Below are positions 35,102-43,711 of a DNA stretch of 64,000 nt, piece by piece. Numbering within the stretch: the stretch's first letter is position 1; the number at the start of each line of letters is the position of its first letter. A program made the position numbers and the translations under genes. The DNA lies in contig NZ_CP150274.1 of assembly GCF_037977055.1 (NCBI RefSeq), positions 4,402,001-4,466,000 of the forward strand, written 5' to 3'. Below the pieces are notes generated by a model, which had not been told where the DNA came from, did no database searches, and worked only from the letters and a program-made list of their open reading frames with translations. The DNA is from Paenibacillus sp. FSL K6-1096. Lineage in GTDB: Bacteria > Bacillota > Bacilli > Paenibacillales > Paenibacillaceae.

Positions 35102-36400
35102 GTGGCGATGGGACAATCTATTCTGAGAATGAAGGCTGTGCAGATTCTGCTGGTCGCTGCCGTCACGGCGGTGGCCGGAGAATTCAAAATCAATCCGTTC
35201 GACGGCGACATTTTCCGGATTGCCATGGGCAGCAGCGCTTTTCTGCTGTGTCTGCTGTTAATGCGGCAGCTGCCGTATATTATCACCGGGATAGTTACGG
35301 GAGTAGTGGTGCTGTTATTCCGGATGGTGATGGAGGCGGCGCTTGGCAGCGGGCTGACGCTGGAGGGAAGCCTCAGCAGCCACTTCTCGGCGATGATCTA
35401 TTATGTGGTCTTCGGCCTGCTGATGAGTGCCATCAAGAGTCGGATTGATACGTTCCACCCGCTGGTGCTGGGCGCGATTGCCGCCCTGATTGATCTGCTG
35501 TCGAATGAAATGGAGCTGCTGGTCCGGCTAATTGTGCTGGATTCGGCAACGTTCCGTCTGAACGAGTGGACGTATCTGATGGCGATAGCGGTCTTGCGCA
35601 CGTATTTCACCACCGGGGTCTACAGCAGTATCTCGGTCAGCCAGCTGCGGATCAGGGAGCGTGAGCAGCAGGAGCGTATTGAGCAGATGCTTGGCTTCGG
35701 CTCCGGCCTGTACGGCGAGGTGTTCTATCTGAAGAAGTCCATCGGGACGCTGGAGCAGGTGACGCTGAACAGCTTCGGGCTGTACCGCGATTTGAAGGAC
35801 GGGGAAGATACCCGGTCTTATAGTCCTCAGGTGCTGGGGATTACCCAGCAGCTGCATGAAGTGAAGAAGGACTCGCAGCGGATACTGGCCGGGCTGGTGA
35901 AGCTGGTGGAACGCGGCGAGGTGACCGTGGATATGCCCTTGCCGGAGATCGTGCGGTTCACGGTCAAGAGCAATGCCAAATATGCGGAAATGCTGGGCAA
36001 GCGGATTGAATTCGATACCCATATCACCGCTGGTTATACTACCGGCAGCTATATTCCGTTGCTGACGCTGCTGAATAACCTCACCGCTAATGCGGTGGAG
36101 GTCATTCAGGAAGCAGGGACCATCCGGCTGGATGCTTATGAGCAGGGCGGGATGACGGTTTTCACTGTGACAGACAGCGGGGCAGGCATTCAGAGGCGTG
36201 ACCTGGAGCTGCTGTTCGAGCCGGGCTTCACCACCAAATTCGATGATGAGGGCATCGCCGCCACAGGGATCGGACTGTCTCATGTAAGGGATATTGTCCA
36301 GCTGTTCGGGGGAAGCATTACCGTTCAGCCGGAATCGCATACCGGAGGGGCGATGTTTCAGATTACGGTGCCCAGTGCCAAGCTGCGGAAGGAGGAATAG
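35102..36400 (+). CDS. glnK: Sensor histidine kinase, GlnK (YcbA)-like
   Basis: Membrane kinase of 432 aa. The first 175 residues hold about five hydrophobic helices with very short loops (LLVAAVTAVAGEF, YIITGIVTGVVVLLF), so the sensor is membrane-embedded. The likely phospho-acceptor His lies in QQLHEVKKDSQRI (about residue 243). The ATPase domain has the N-box in TLLNNLTANAVEVI, and DSGAGIQRRD and GIGLSHVRDIV as G-boxes. GTG at 35102 or ATG at 35108 could start it. Its position after a glutamine transporter and before a YcbB-type regulator matches the Bacillus subtilis glnK-glnL-type glutamine-sensing pair. Confidence 0.85.
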   Translation: MAMGQSILRMKAVQILLVAAVTAVAGEFKINPFDGDIFRIAMGSSAFLLCLLLMRQLPYIITGIVTGVVVLLFRMVMEAALGSGLTLEGSLSSHFSAMIYYVVFGLLMSAIKSRIDTFHPLVLGAIAALIDLLSNEMELLVRLIVLDSATFRLNEWTYLMAIAVLRTYFTTGVYSSISVSQLRIREREQQERIEQMLGFGSGLYGEVFYLKKSIGTLEQVTLNSFGLYRDLKDGEDTRSYSPQVLGITQQLHEVKKDSQRILAGLVKLVERGEVTVDMPLPEIVRFTVKSNAKYAEMLGKRIEFDTHITAGYTTGSYIPLLTLLNNLTANAVEVIQEAGTIRLDAYEQGGMTVFTVTDSGAGIQRRDLELLFEPGFTTKFDDEGIAATGIGLSHVRDIVQLFGGSITVQPESHTGGAMFQITVPSAKLRKEE

Positions 36401-36403
36401 AGA

Positions 36404-37306
36404 ATGCCGCTATCTTTCTGTATTGTGGATGATGATGCATCGGCCAGAAGAATGCTCCAGCATATTATTGAGGACAGCGGGCTGGGGGAAGTCACAGGGA
36501 CGGCAGAGAGCGGGCAGGAGGGGGTTGCCCTGATCCTGAGTGAAGCGCCGGATATTGTGCTGATGGATCTGCTGATGCCGGACCAGGATGGCATCGAGAC
36601 CATTCTCTCGCTCCAGGCGCAGGGCTGCCGCTCCAGGTTCGTGATGATCTCGCAGATTGAGAACGGCGATCTGGTCAGCCGCGCCTACCGCAGCGGAATT
36701 GAATTCTTCATCCGCAAGCCGATCAACAAGATTGAAGTCGAATCTGTGCTGTACAAGGTGAATGAGCGGTATGCGATGGGCCGCTATCTGGATGAAATCA
36801 AGCTGACGCTCGGCAAGCTGGAGGGGCTGCAGCTCGGTCTGCCGCAGATGCCGTCCGGCAAGCGAACGGTCAAGGAGATCGTCCAGCCGATTCTGATGAA
36901 TATGGGCATGATCTCGGAGAACGGCAGCCGCGATATTATTACCCTGATGGAGCTGGCGGTTGCCGAAGGGAACAGCGGAGGCCTGCCGCCGCTGAAGGAG
37001 CTGTATGAGCGGGCGGCTGCCCTGTACAGACCGGTGCCGGCGGATGCGGCCAGAGAGGTCAAGGCGATTGAACAGCGCCTGCGCCGGGCCCTGGCGGCAG
37101 GGCTGGCTAATCTGGCTTCGATCGGACTGACGGATTACGGGAATCCGAAGTTCGAGCATTATGCACCGCTGTACTTCGATTTTGAAGAGGTACGGCTGAA
37201 GATGAAGGAGATTGAACAGGGCCGGGACTCCGGCAAGGTGAAAGTGAACATCAAGAAATTCCTGCAGGTGCTTCACCTGGAGGTGCTGGAAGGATTGGGC
37301 CGCTGA
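36404..37306 (+). CDS. glnL: Response regulator, GlnL (YcbB)-like
   Basis: Response regulator of 300 aa, 3 bp after the kinase gene. The receiver domain begins SFCIVDDDASARRML, with the phosphorylation Asp in IVLMDLLMPDQDG (about residue 54) and Lys in FIRKPINKIEVE. The C-terminal half (NMGMISENGSRDIITLMELA, GLANLASIGLTDYGNPKFEH) matches the YcbB output domain, which is restricted to this group. In Bacillus subtilis the homologous pair activates glutamine uptake and degradation genes in response to glutamine; the same role is inferred here. Confidence 0.87.
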   Translation: MPLSFCIVDDDASARRMLQHIIEDSGLGEVTGTAESGQEGVALILSEAPDIVLMDLLMPDQDGIETILSLQAQGCRSRFVMISQIENGDLVSRAYRSGIEFFIRKPINKIEVESVLYKVNERYAMGRYLDEIKLTLGKLEGLQLGLPQMPSGKRTVKEIVQPILMNMGMISENGSRDIITLMELAVAEGNSGGLPPLKELYERAAALYRPVPADAAREVKAIEQRLRRALAAGLANLASIGLTDYGNPKFEHYAPLYFDFEEVRLKMKEIEQGRDSGKVKVNIKKFLQVLHLEVLEGLGR

Positions 37307-37352
37307 TGTGCGGCTGCAATAATTTAGATGAAGAAGCTTAAGAGACCTCCGG

Positions 37353-37387
37353 AACCGCTGGCCAGCGGACTGGCGGTTATTTTTTTG
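37353..37387 (+). terminator. Terminator after glnL
   Basis: Stem AACCGC / GCGGTT with further inner pairing, then a run of T. Confidence 0.8.
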
Positions 37388-37542
37388 GGAGATGTTTTGG
37401 GGTCCCCGCAAAGTACCTGGCTCATCACCTACGCTAAAGCTGCACTTTGTGGGGTTATTTTGGAAGGACATGCGGTACAATGGTAGCAAGCAATAGCTTA
37501 GTAAGGTTGCGGATAGCAGGATAGGGCGGGAGGACTTATATT

Positions 37543-38502
37543 ATGATACGGACACTTGCGGTAACCCATACGGGAGAGGTGCTGACGGACCTGCCGCTTC
37601 AGAGCATCGAACTGGAACACTATGCCTGGATCTGGGCAGATTTCGCTGTGCCTACGGAGGAAGAGACGCTGGCGCTGGATACCTATTTCCATTTCCATCC
37701 GCTGGCGATAGAGGACTGTATGCATGTGCTGCAGCGGCCGAAGCTGGATTATTACGAGAACGTTCAGTTCTTCGTGCTGCATTCGCTGAATGAAGAGACG
37801 CTGGAGGCGGAAGAAATTGACCTGTTCCTCAGCGCCAAATTCCTCGTCTCCTATCATCATCAGGCCAAGCCGGAGATGGATGAAGCGTGGGAGATGGTCC
37901 AGGCTGAGATCCATAGCCGCTCGGGCTGGTCCGGCGGGCCGATGGCTGCTGCTTACACAGTCATGGATAAGCTGGTCGATCAATATTTCCCGTCACTGTA
38001 TACTCTGGAGGATGAGCTGGCAGATCTGGAGAGCCGGGGCGGCAACGAATCGGTGGAAGAGCTGATGAGCCAGGTGTTCAATGTGCGCGGAAGGCTGCTG
38101 AAGCTGCGGCGGACGATTGTGCCGATGAGGGACCTGATGTACCGGATTGTCAATTCCCAGCATGTGCAGAGCAATGGCGAGGAACGGGTCTACTTCGGCG
38201 ATATCTACGATCATCTGCTGAAGCTGACTGATATGATTGAGGCGGACCGGGAGATGACCGCCGATCTGCGGGACAGCTATATCTCGCTGAACTCCAACCG
38301 GATGAACTCCATTATGAAGACACTCACTGTAATCACCACTGTATTCATGCCCTTGACGCTGATTGCCGGAATCTACGGGATGAACTTCAGAGTGATGCCA
38401 GAGCTGGAATGGGGCTTTGGTTATTATGCGGTGCTGCTGATTATGCTGGTGCTGGGGGTCGGGATGTTTGCCTGGTTCCGGCGGAGCGGCTGGTTTAAGT
38501 AA
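37543..38502 (+). CDS. corA: Magnesium/cobalt channel, CorA family
   Basis: A 319-aa CorA-type channel. The cytoplasmic N-terminal domain occupies about residues 1-255; it includes FHPLAIEDCMHVLQRPKLDYY and FLSAKFLVSYHH. Two transmembrane helices close the protein. The first ends in the selectivity signature YGMNF (GIYGMNFRVMPE) and the second is followed by basic residues. This is the pore architecture of CorA pentamers. GGGCGGGAGG precedes the ATG. Confidence 0.95.
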   Translation: MIRTLAVTHTGEVLTDLPLQSIELEHYAWIWADFAVPTEEETLALDTYFHFHPLAIEDCMHVLQRPKLDYYENVQFFVLHSLNEETLEAEEIDLFLSAKFLVSYHHQAKPEMDEAWEMVQAEIHSRSGWSGGPMAAAYTVMDKLVDQYFPSLYTLEDELADLESRGGNESVEELMSQVFNVRGRLLKLRRTIVPMRDLMYRIVNSQHVQSNGEERVYFGDIYDHLLKLTDMIEADREMTADLRDSYISLNSNRMNSIMKTLTVITTVFMPLTLIAGIYGMNFRVMPELEWGFGYYAVLLIMLVLGVGMFAWFRRSGWFK

Positions 38503-38543
38503 GCGGCCTCCGGCGGCAAGCCCTTCTTGCAAAAGCCTGTAAA

Positions 38544-38572
38544 AACGCCGCCGTCTAGGAACGGCGGCGTTT
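38544..38572. terminator. Hairpin terminator overlapping the end of the YqfQ-like gene
   Basis: Perfect stem AACGCCGCCGT / ACGGCGGCGTT, T-rich on the minus strand (TTTTT). On that strand the first arm encodes the last codons, KRRRS-stop, so the terminator overlaps the coding sequence. Confidence 0.8.
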
Positions 38573-39118
38573 CACAGAGGACGGTCCCCCGGATTTGCGG
38601 TTTTTGGAGGTGTTTTTGCGGCGCTTCGCAGCGGGGCGTCTTTTTTTGCGCCGTTTGGGGGTGTAAAGTGCAGCATCCTCTTCTGCGGCGAGCGCTCCGG
38701 CCCCGCTTCCTTTACCTTTGCCGAATCCGCCCATGACCAGCTTCACCATCGGAGCCATCTGCTGGAAGCCCTGCACCACCTTCTGCACCTTGCCCATGGA
38801 GTTGACGATTCCATCGATCCCGCCCAGACGGTCCACAATGCCCTTGATCTGCTCCATGTTGGCCAGATTTCCGAGGTTGCCCAGCCCGCCCAGCAGTCCG
38901 CCGGCCTTCGGAGCAGCAGCCTCGGCAGCGGGAAGGGCGACCGCCGTCTCGGTGACTTCAGCCCCATACGCAGGCAGGATCTCAGGTTCCCCGGGAAGCG
39001 GGGCAGGTGTATAGGCAGAAAGGCCCGGATAAGGCGACTGCGGATAAGGCGGCTGCGGGTAAGGCTCCGCCAGGGAACGTCTTTGCTTGCGGGAATGATT
39101 ATAGTAATGCTCAGGCAT
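38555..39118 (-). CDS. YqfQ/VrrA-like protein of unknown function
   Basis: A 187-aa protein in three parts. The N-terminal third is Pro/Tyr-rich and low in complexity (YPQPPYPQSPYPG). A Gly-rich and amphipathic middle follows (GGLLGGLGNLGNLANMEQIK, then GGIDGIVNSMGKVQKVVQGF). The C-terminus is strongly basic (RRKKRRPAAKRRKNTSKNRK). The middle resembles the YqfQ/VrrA family of spore-formers, which has no well-defined function. The basic tail suggests nucleic acid or cell-wall polymer binding, which is inference. It is convergent with corA. Confidence 0.6.
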   Translation of the reverse strand: MPEHYYNHSRKQRRSLAEPYPQPPYPQSPYPGLSAYTPAPLPGEPEILPAYGAEVTETAVALPAAEAAAPKAGGLLGGLGNLGNLANMEQIKGIVDRLGGIDGIVNSMGKVQKVVQGFQQMAPMVKLVMGGFGKGKGSGAGALAAEEDAALYTPKRRKKRRPAAKRRKNTSKNRKSGGPSSVKRRRS

Positions 39119-39414
39119 AATATCACATTCCTTCGTTAGTGTTTGCTATACTGTATGTCATGGGCGAACATACGGTATAGACGAATGCCCGGGTAACCGG
39201 GATAGCAGCGGAAAAGGGCGGATGCCCAGAGGATTCGTCCCGGAAGTGAAGAAAACGTGTCCAGGCTTGATTTCGTGCGGTTTTGTAGTACTATGATTAA
39301 GGCGGTGAACCTCGGAAGTCCGGGGAGAAGTAAGATTAACCTCATTAATTGTGTACACCTGGGGTGGACGTTTGTCCATCGTTTTCGTTCTTTACAGCGT
39401 GAAATCGTTAATGC

Positions 39415-39443
39415 TTGAAAAATGTGCTTCAGTACAATATAGT
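39415..39443 (+). promoter_or_regulatory. Promoter of the yerC-chelatase operon
   Basis: TTGAAA at 39415-39420, a 17-nt spacer and TATAGT at 39438-39443. The rest of the 372-bp gap 39119-39490 holds only a small CCCGG/CCGGG hairpin near 39195 and the upstream region of the minus-strand gene; I see no gene in it. Confidence 0.7.
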
Positions 39444-39490
39444 AGAGGCAAGATAGTCGCTCACAGTTCATGTTTAGGGGATGATAGACG

Positions 39491-39781
39491 ATGCAGCTAA
39501 AGAAGCTGAACGATAAAAGTATCGATCAATTATTTGAGGCTATTTTAACATTGAAAAATATGGAAGAATGCTATGTGTTCTTTGATGACCTGTGCACCGT
39601 GAACGAGATTCAATCGCTCTCGCAGCGCCTTGAGGTGGCCCGGATGCTGGGCAAGGGGTCTACATATAACCAGATTGAAGCAGAGACGGGCGCCAGCACG
39701 GCGACGATCTCCCGCGTGAAGCGCTGCCTGAACTACGGCAATGACGGTTACAAGCTCACGCTGGAACGTCTGGGGCGCTAA
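39491..39781 (+). CDS. yerC: YerC/TrpR-superfamily DNA-binding protein
   Basis: A 96-aa cytoplasmic regulator. The whole protein matches the YerC/YecD family of the TrpR superfamily: LFEAILTLKNMEECYVFFDD, LCTVNEIQSLSQRLEVARML, and the helix-turn-helix GSTYNQIEAETGASTATISR. The recognition helix includes STATISRVKRC. Its regulon is not apparent here. It is followed after 3 bp by the CbiX-like gene, so the two are probably cotranscribed from the promoter at 39415. Confidence 0.9.
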   Translation: MQLKKLNDKSIDQLFEAILTLKNMEECYVFFDDLCTVNEIQSLSQRLEVARMLGKGSTYNQIEAETGASTATISRVKRCLNYGNDGYKLTLERLGR

Positions 39782-39784
39782 TCT

Positions 39785-40555
39785 ATGGTTCCGGGTGTGC
39801 TGGTCATCAGTCACGGCTCCCGCGATCAGAACTGGGTGTCAATTGTTGATGAGGCGGTGAGCGGGTTATCGCTTAAGGAGGAACTTCCGGTTGCGGTGTC
39901 ATTCCTTGAGCTGGTTGAAGGACGATTGATTCAAGATGGTATAGATGAGCTTGAACATGCAGGGGTCACAGATATTATTGTGATCCCCTTGTTTGTGTCT
40001 TCCGGCAGCACGCATATCGATGAGATAGCGTATGCGCTGGGGGCGAAGCCGGTTCCTGAGCGGGAGACCGATCTGGAGCCGTTCCGGGTGGCTGCGCGGA
40101 TTCACTTCGGGTATCCCGTCGACGATGACCCCGATATTGCGCAGATGCTCTGGGAGAAGACCCGGGGACTGTCGCAGCAGCCCGGGCGGGAGGTCCTGCT
40201 GCTGGTCGGACACGGCAGCAGGCATGAGGGCTTCCGGCAGCGCTGGGAGCGGGGGATCTCCTCGCTCGCGGCGCGGGTGAGGGAGGTAAGCGGGCTGGCC
40301 GCTGCCGATTACGGGCTGCTGAACCCGGATAGTGTGAGAAGCAGAGTGGAGTACTGGCAGGAGCAGGGCTATGAGGTGCTGGTGGCTCCGCTCTTTTTGA
40401 GTGAGGGGTATTTCACCAAGGTGATTATTCCGCAGCGGCTGCAAGGGCTGAAGTATGCGTACTCCGGCGAGACGCTGCTGCCGCATCCGCTGCTGCCGCG
40501 CTGGATCGGAAGGCAGGTGGAAGCGGCGCTGGAGCCTCTGCGGAGCCGGGAGTGA
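39785..40555 (+). CDS. Sirohydrochlorin chelatase/CbiX-like protein
   Basis: A 256-aa protein with two similar chelatase half-domains. The first begins GVLVISHGSRDQNWVS with the metal-binding His, and has VIPLFVSSGSTHIDEI; the second begins LLLVGHGSRHEGFRQRWE and has VLVAPLFLSEGYFTK. Two CbiX repeats are typical of sirohydrochlorin cobalt- or ferrochelatases (SirB type), which insert metal during siroheme or cobalamin synthesis. No other tetrapyrrole gene is in the window, so the metal and pathway remain open. The ATG lies 3 bp after yerC. Confidence 0.85.
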   Translation: MVPGVLVISHGSRDQNWVSIVDEAVSGLSLKEELPVAVSFLELVEGRLIQDGIDELEHAGVTDIIVIPLFVSSGSTHIDEIAYALGAKPVPERETDLEPFRVAARIHFGYPVDDDPDIAQMLWEKTRGLSQQPGREVLLLVGHGSRHEGFRQRWERGISSLAARVREVSGLAAADYGLLNPDSVRSRVEYWQEQGYEVLVAPLFLSEGYFTKVIIPQRLQGLKYAYSGETLLPHPLLPRWIGRQVEAALEPLRSRE

Positions 40556-40695
40556 GCGGAATTAGGTTGCGCTGAAGGAGTCTCCAGTGTTCATTTCCGG
40601 CCGTCACCGCATACCTATACTATACGGCCCTGCCCTGCCTCTGCACTTTGGACTGGCGCGGAGCGTATAAATATAGTGTTCTAAGGCGCCCGACA

Positions 40696-40725
40696 TTGCT
40701 TGTGGGGTCCTGAATTGGGTATAAT
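40696..40725 (+). promoter_or_regulatory. Promoter of dagK
   Basis: TTGCTT at 40696-40701, an 18-nt spacer and perfect TATAAT at 40720-40725. Confidence 0.65.
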
Positions 40726-40766
40726 CAGTAAAGTTATCCATTATATAAACAGGTGGCGTTCCAGTA

Positions 40767-41660
40767 ATGAAAACTGCGAGATTGATTTATAATCCCACTT
40801 CTGGACGGGAAGAAATGAAGAGACGACTCGCCGATATTCTGGACCGGCTGGATGTGGGCGGGATTGAAGCCTCCTGCCATGCAACAACGGGAGAGGGCGA
40901 TGCCACGGCCGCTGCAGCTGAGGCTGTTCAGCGCGGCACTTATGATCTGATCATAGCTGCCGGGGGCGACGGTACGCTCAATGAAGTGATCAACGGGATG
41001 GCGGAGAAGCCGAATCTTCCCCCGCTGGGCATTCTGCCGCTGGGGACTACGAATGATTTTGCCCGGGCGATGGGCATTCCGAAGAATTGGGAGGATTCCT
41101 GCGATCTGATTCTGCGCCAGGAATCACGCCTGATTGATCTTGGCAAGGCCAATGACCGTTATTTCATTAATATAGCCGGCGGCGGACAGCTGACGGAGCT
41201 GACCTATGAGGTGCCCAGCAAGCTGAAGACGATGATGGGCCAGCTCGCCTATTATCTGAAGGGGATCGAGAAGATGGCCAGCCTCGCTCCGCAGGAGCTG
41301 TACATCCGCGCTAACGGGCAAGAGATGATCCACGATGAGTTCATGCTCTTCCTGATCGCCAATACGAATTCGGTAGGCGGCTTCGAGAAGCTGGCCCCGG
41401 GCGCGCGCATTGACGACGGCCTGTTCGATGTCATCGCGGTCAAGAAGTGCAACCTGGCCGAGTTCATCCGGCTGGTGCGGCTGACGATCCGCGGGGAGCA
41501 CCTGAATGACAAGAAGGTAATCCACTTCCGCACCGATGCTATGGAGGTTACCTCCCCCGGCCACGTTCTGCTGAACCTGGACGGCGAGTACGGCGGCACC
41601 TTGCCCGGCAACTTCAGCGTGCTGCCGCAGCATCTGCGGATTTTTGCGCAGAATAATTAA
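40767..41660 (+). CDS. dagK: Diacylglycerol kinase / lipid kinase
   Basis: A soluble lipid kinase of 297 aa from the DAGK catalytic family. RLIYNPTSGREEMKRRL begins the protein, and IIAAGGDGTLNEVINGM at about residue 69 is the nucleotide-binding GGDGT motif. GILPLGTTNDFARAMGI and LLNLDGEYGGTLPG near the C-terminus are also family signatures. DgkB/DagK enzymes return diacylglycerol to phosphatidic acid after lipoteichoic acid synthesis in Firmicutes. GGTGGCG lies before the ATG. Confidence 0.93.
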   Translation: MKTARLIYNPTSGREEMKRRLADILDRLDVGGIEASCHATTGEGDATAAAAEAVQRGTYDLIIAAGGDGTLNEVINGMAEKPNLPPLGILPLGTTNDFARAMGIPKNWEDSCDLILRQESRLIDLGKANDRYFINIAGGGQLTELTYEVPSKLKTMMGQLAYYLKGIEKMASLAPQELYIRANGQEMIHDEFMLFLIANTNSVGGFEKLAPGARIDDGLFDVIAVKKCNLAEFIRLVRLTIRGEHLNDKKVIHFRTDAMEVTSPGHVLLNLDGEYGGTLPGNFSVLPQHLRIFAQNN

Positions 41661-41740
41661 TGTGATTGTCCGCTGCCGGCGGCTGGTTGATTGCGATCCA
41701 GCCAGCGCTCAACCTCAAGCGCACCAGGCTTGCTTAGTTT

Positions 41741-41919
41741 GCGGACTCAGCGGCGCTTATTCGGCCAAAAAGCTGTTTTTAGACAGCTAAGCGGACTCCA
41801 GTGATCTTATGTGCCGATTTGGAGCCGGAAGGTGATTGCCTGAGTTGAAATAAGCGCGCTACGGTCCGCTTGGACGCCGGATTCACAGCTTTTGGAGTAA
41901 ATAGCGGCTTTACAGTCCG
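41741..41919. repeat. Four-copy intergenic repeat, two direct and two inverted
   Basis: The 333-bp gap 41661-41993 has no gene. A motif close to GCGGACTNNAGNGNNCTTAT occurs at 41741-41761 and 41791-41810 on the plus strand and, reversed, at 41848-41869 and 41899-41919. The direct pair and the inverted pair are each about 50 bp apart, so the block is roughly symmetric. It could fold into a large cruciform and looks like an extragenic repeat element. Confidence 0.65.
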
Positions 41920-41993
41920 GACAGTTTCATATGATGATTTTAATGATTAACGTGATAAATAGTGAAGAACATGAAAGAAGTGAACCTATAGCT

Positions 41994-43502
41994 ATGAGTA
42001 AACACCGCAGCAGGCGCAGTGGAAGCCGCCGGGAACAAGCACCGGCCGCTGTCGCCGGACTGCCTGTGAATAAGAATGACGAGGTCCTGCTCGATATTAT
42101 TGGCATGACCCATGAAGGTGAAGGGGTAGGCCGCGTTGAGGGCTTTACCCTTTTTGTGCAGGGCGCGCTCCCCGGAGAGAAGGTCCGGGCCCGGGTGCTG
42201 AAGACCAAGAAGCAATACGGCTATGCCAAGCTGATCGAGCTGGTACAGGCCAGCAGCGACCGCATCGCACCCCCTTGCCCGATCTATGATCAGTGCGGCG
42301 GCTGCCAGCTGCAGCATATGGACTATGGCGCGCAGCTCGCCTGGAAACGGCAGCTGGTAGTGGACAACCTCCAGCGGATCGGGAAGCTGAAGGTGGAAGG
42401 GGCGCCAAACGGGGGAGCGGCGGGTGCAGATGCGGCGGGAGCTTCAGGGACTGATGGCGATGGCATCCGTGTGCTGCCAACTCTCGGGATGGACGAGCCA
42501 TGGCGCTACCGCAACAAGGCCCAGGTGCCGATCGGGGTTACCGAGGGAGGTCTGGTTGGCGGATTCTATGCCCGGGGCAGTCACCGGATTATTGACATGG
42601 AGACCTGCCTGATCCAGCATGAGGACAACGACAAGGTCGTTGCCACCGTCAAAAGCCTCGGCCGCGAGCTGGGCATCACCGCCTATGACGAAGAGACCGG
42701 CCGTGGACTGCTGCGTCACGTAGTAGTGAAGAAGGCATTCCGCACCGGCCAGATGATGCTGGTCCTGGTCACGAACGGCCGCGATATCCCGCATCTGGAA
42801 GCATGGCTCGGCAGCATCCGCGAGCAGCTCCCGGCCGTGGCAAGCATTTGCCAGAATATCAACACCCAGCGGACCAATGTCATCTTCGGCAACGATACCC
42901 GCGTCCTCTGGGGCAGCGAGGTCATCTATGACTACATCGGAGAGGTGCAGTTCGCCATCTCCGCGCGTTCGTTCTACCAGGTGAACCCGGCCCAGACCGA
43001 GGTCCTGTATGGCAGAACGCTGAAGTATGCCGCACTTACCGGCAAGGAGACCGTGATTGATGCTTACTGCGGCATCGGTACCATCTCCCTGTTCCTGGCG
43101 CAGCATGCGGATCAGGTCTATGGGGTTGAAATCGTCCCTGAAGCCATCGAGGACGCCCGCGCCAACGCGAAGCTGAACGGCATGAACAACGTGAAGTTTG
43201 AGGCCGGTGCCTCCGAGGATGTCATTCCCGCCTGGAAGGAGCAGGGCATCACCCCCGACGTCATCGTCGTCGATCCCCCGCGCAAGGGCTGCGACCCGCG
43301 CCTGCTGGAGACCATCCTGCTGATGCAGCCGGAGCGTGTCGTGTACGTGTCATGCAACCCATCGACACTGGCCCGCGACCTGCGGGTGCTGGAGGATGGG
43401 GGATACCGCACGGTGGAGGTTACACCGGTGGATATGTTCCCGCATACGGTGCATGTGGAGAGTGTGGCGTTGATACAACGAGAGCCTTTTTTTCATATTT
43501 AG
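41994..43502 (+). CDS. rlmCD: 23S rRNA (uracil-5)-methyltransferase, RlmCD/TrmA family
   Basis: SAM-dependent RNA methyltransferase of 502 aa. A basic N-terminal tail (KHRSRRSGSRREQ) precedes a TRAM RNA-binding domain (DIIGMTHEGEGVGRVEGF). CPIYDQCGGCQLQHM carries Fe-S cluster cysteines. The catalytic domain has DAYCGIGTISLFLA for SAM, VDPPRKGCDPRLL, and YVSCNPSTLARDL with the catalytic Cys. An Ala/Gly-rich stretch near residue 141 (GGAAGADAAGASGTDGDG) is a probable low-complexity insertion. ATG at 41994 is preferred; the frame is open to 41931 but that start has no site. Confidence 0.92.
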   Translation: MSKHRSRRSGSRREQAPAAVAGLPVNKNDEVLLDIIGMTHEGEGVGRVEGFTLFVQGALPGEKVRARVLKTKKQYGYAKLIELVQASSDRIAPPCPIYDQCGGCQLQHMDYGAQLAWKRQLVVDNLQRIGKLKVEGAPNGGAAGADAAGASGTDGDGIRVLPTLGMDEPWRYRNKAQVPIGVTEGGLVGGFYARGSHRIIDMETCLIQHEDNDKVVATVKSLGRELGITAYDEETGRGLLRHVVVKKAFRTGQMMLVLVTNGRDIPHLEAWLGSIREQLPAVASICQNINTQRTNVIFGNDTRVLWGSEVIYDYIGEVQFAISARSFYQVNPAQTEVLYGRTLKYAALTGKETVIDAYCGIGTISLFLAQHADQVYGVEIVPEAIEDARANAKLNGMNNVKFEAGASEDVIPAWKEQGITPDVIVVDPPRKGCDPRLLETILLMQPERVVYVSCNPSTLARDLRVLEDGGYRTVEVTPVDMFPHTVHVESVALIQREPFFHI

Positions 43503-43527
43503 ACGTTCAGCAATGAGCGTCTTTTTT
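43501..43527 (+). terminator. Terminator overlapping the methyltransferase stop codon
   Basis: Stem AGACGTTC / GAGCGTCT starts within the TAG, then TTTTTT. Confidence 0.8.
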
Positions 43528-43711
43528 CTTGCTTAAAATTCAGACAGGAAGGTCCTCTTACCTGACTGAATGGGATATATCAAGGACATTGTATATAAAA
43601 AATGCAGTGATAAAGTTAACCCACTCATATATTTACCCTGTCATATATAGAACTTTCGATGATGTGCCAAAGGATTACGAGCTAATACGCAAAAAAGCAA
43701 TAGACATACTT

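Noticed and set aside
39158..39379. Minus-strand 73-codon frame upstream of yerC
   Set aside because: No ribosome-binding site, ordinary intergenic composition, and it lies over the promoter side of yerC.
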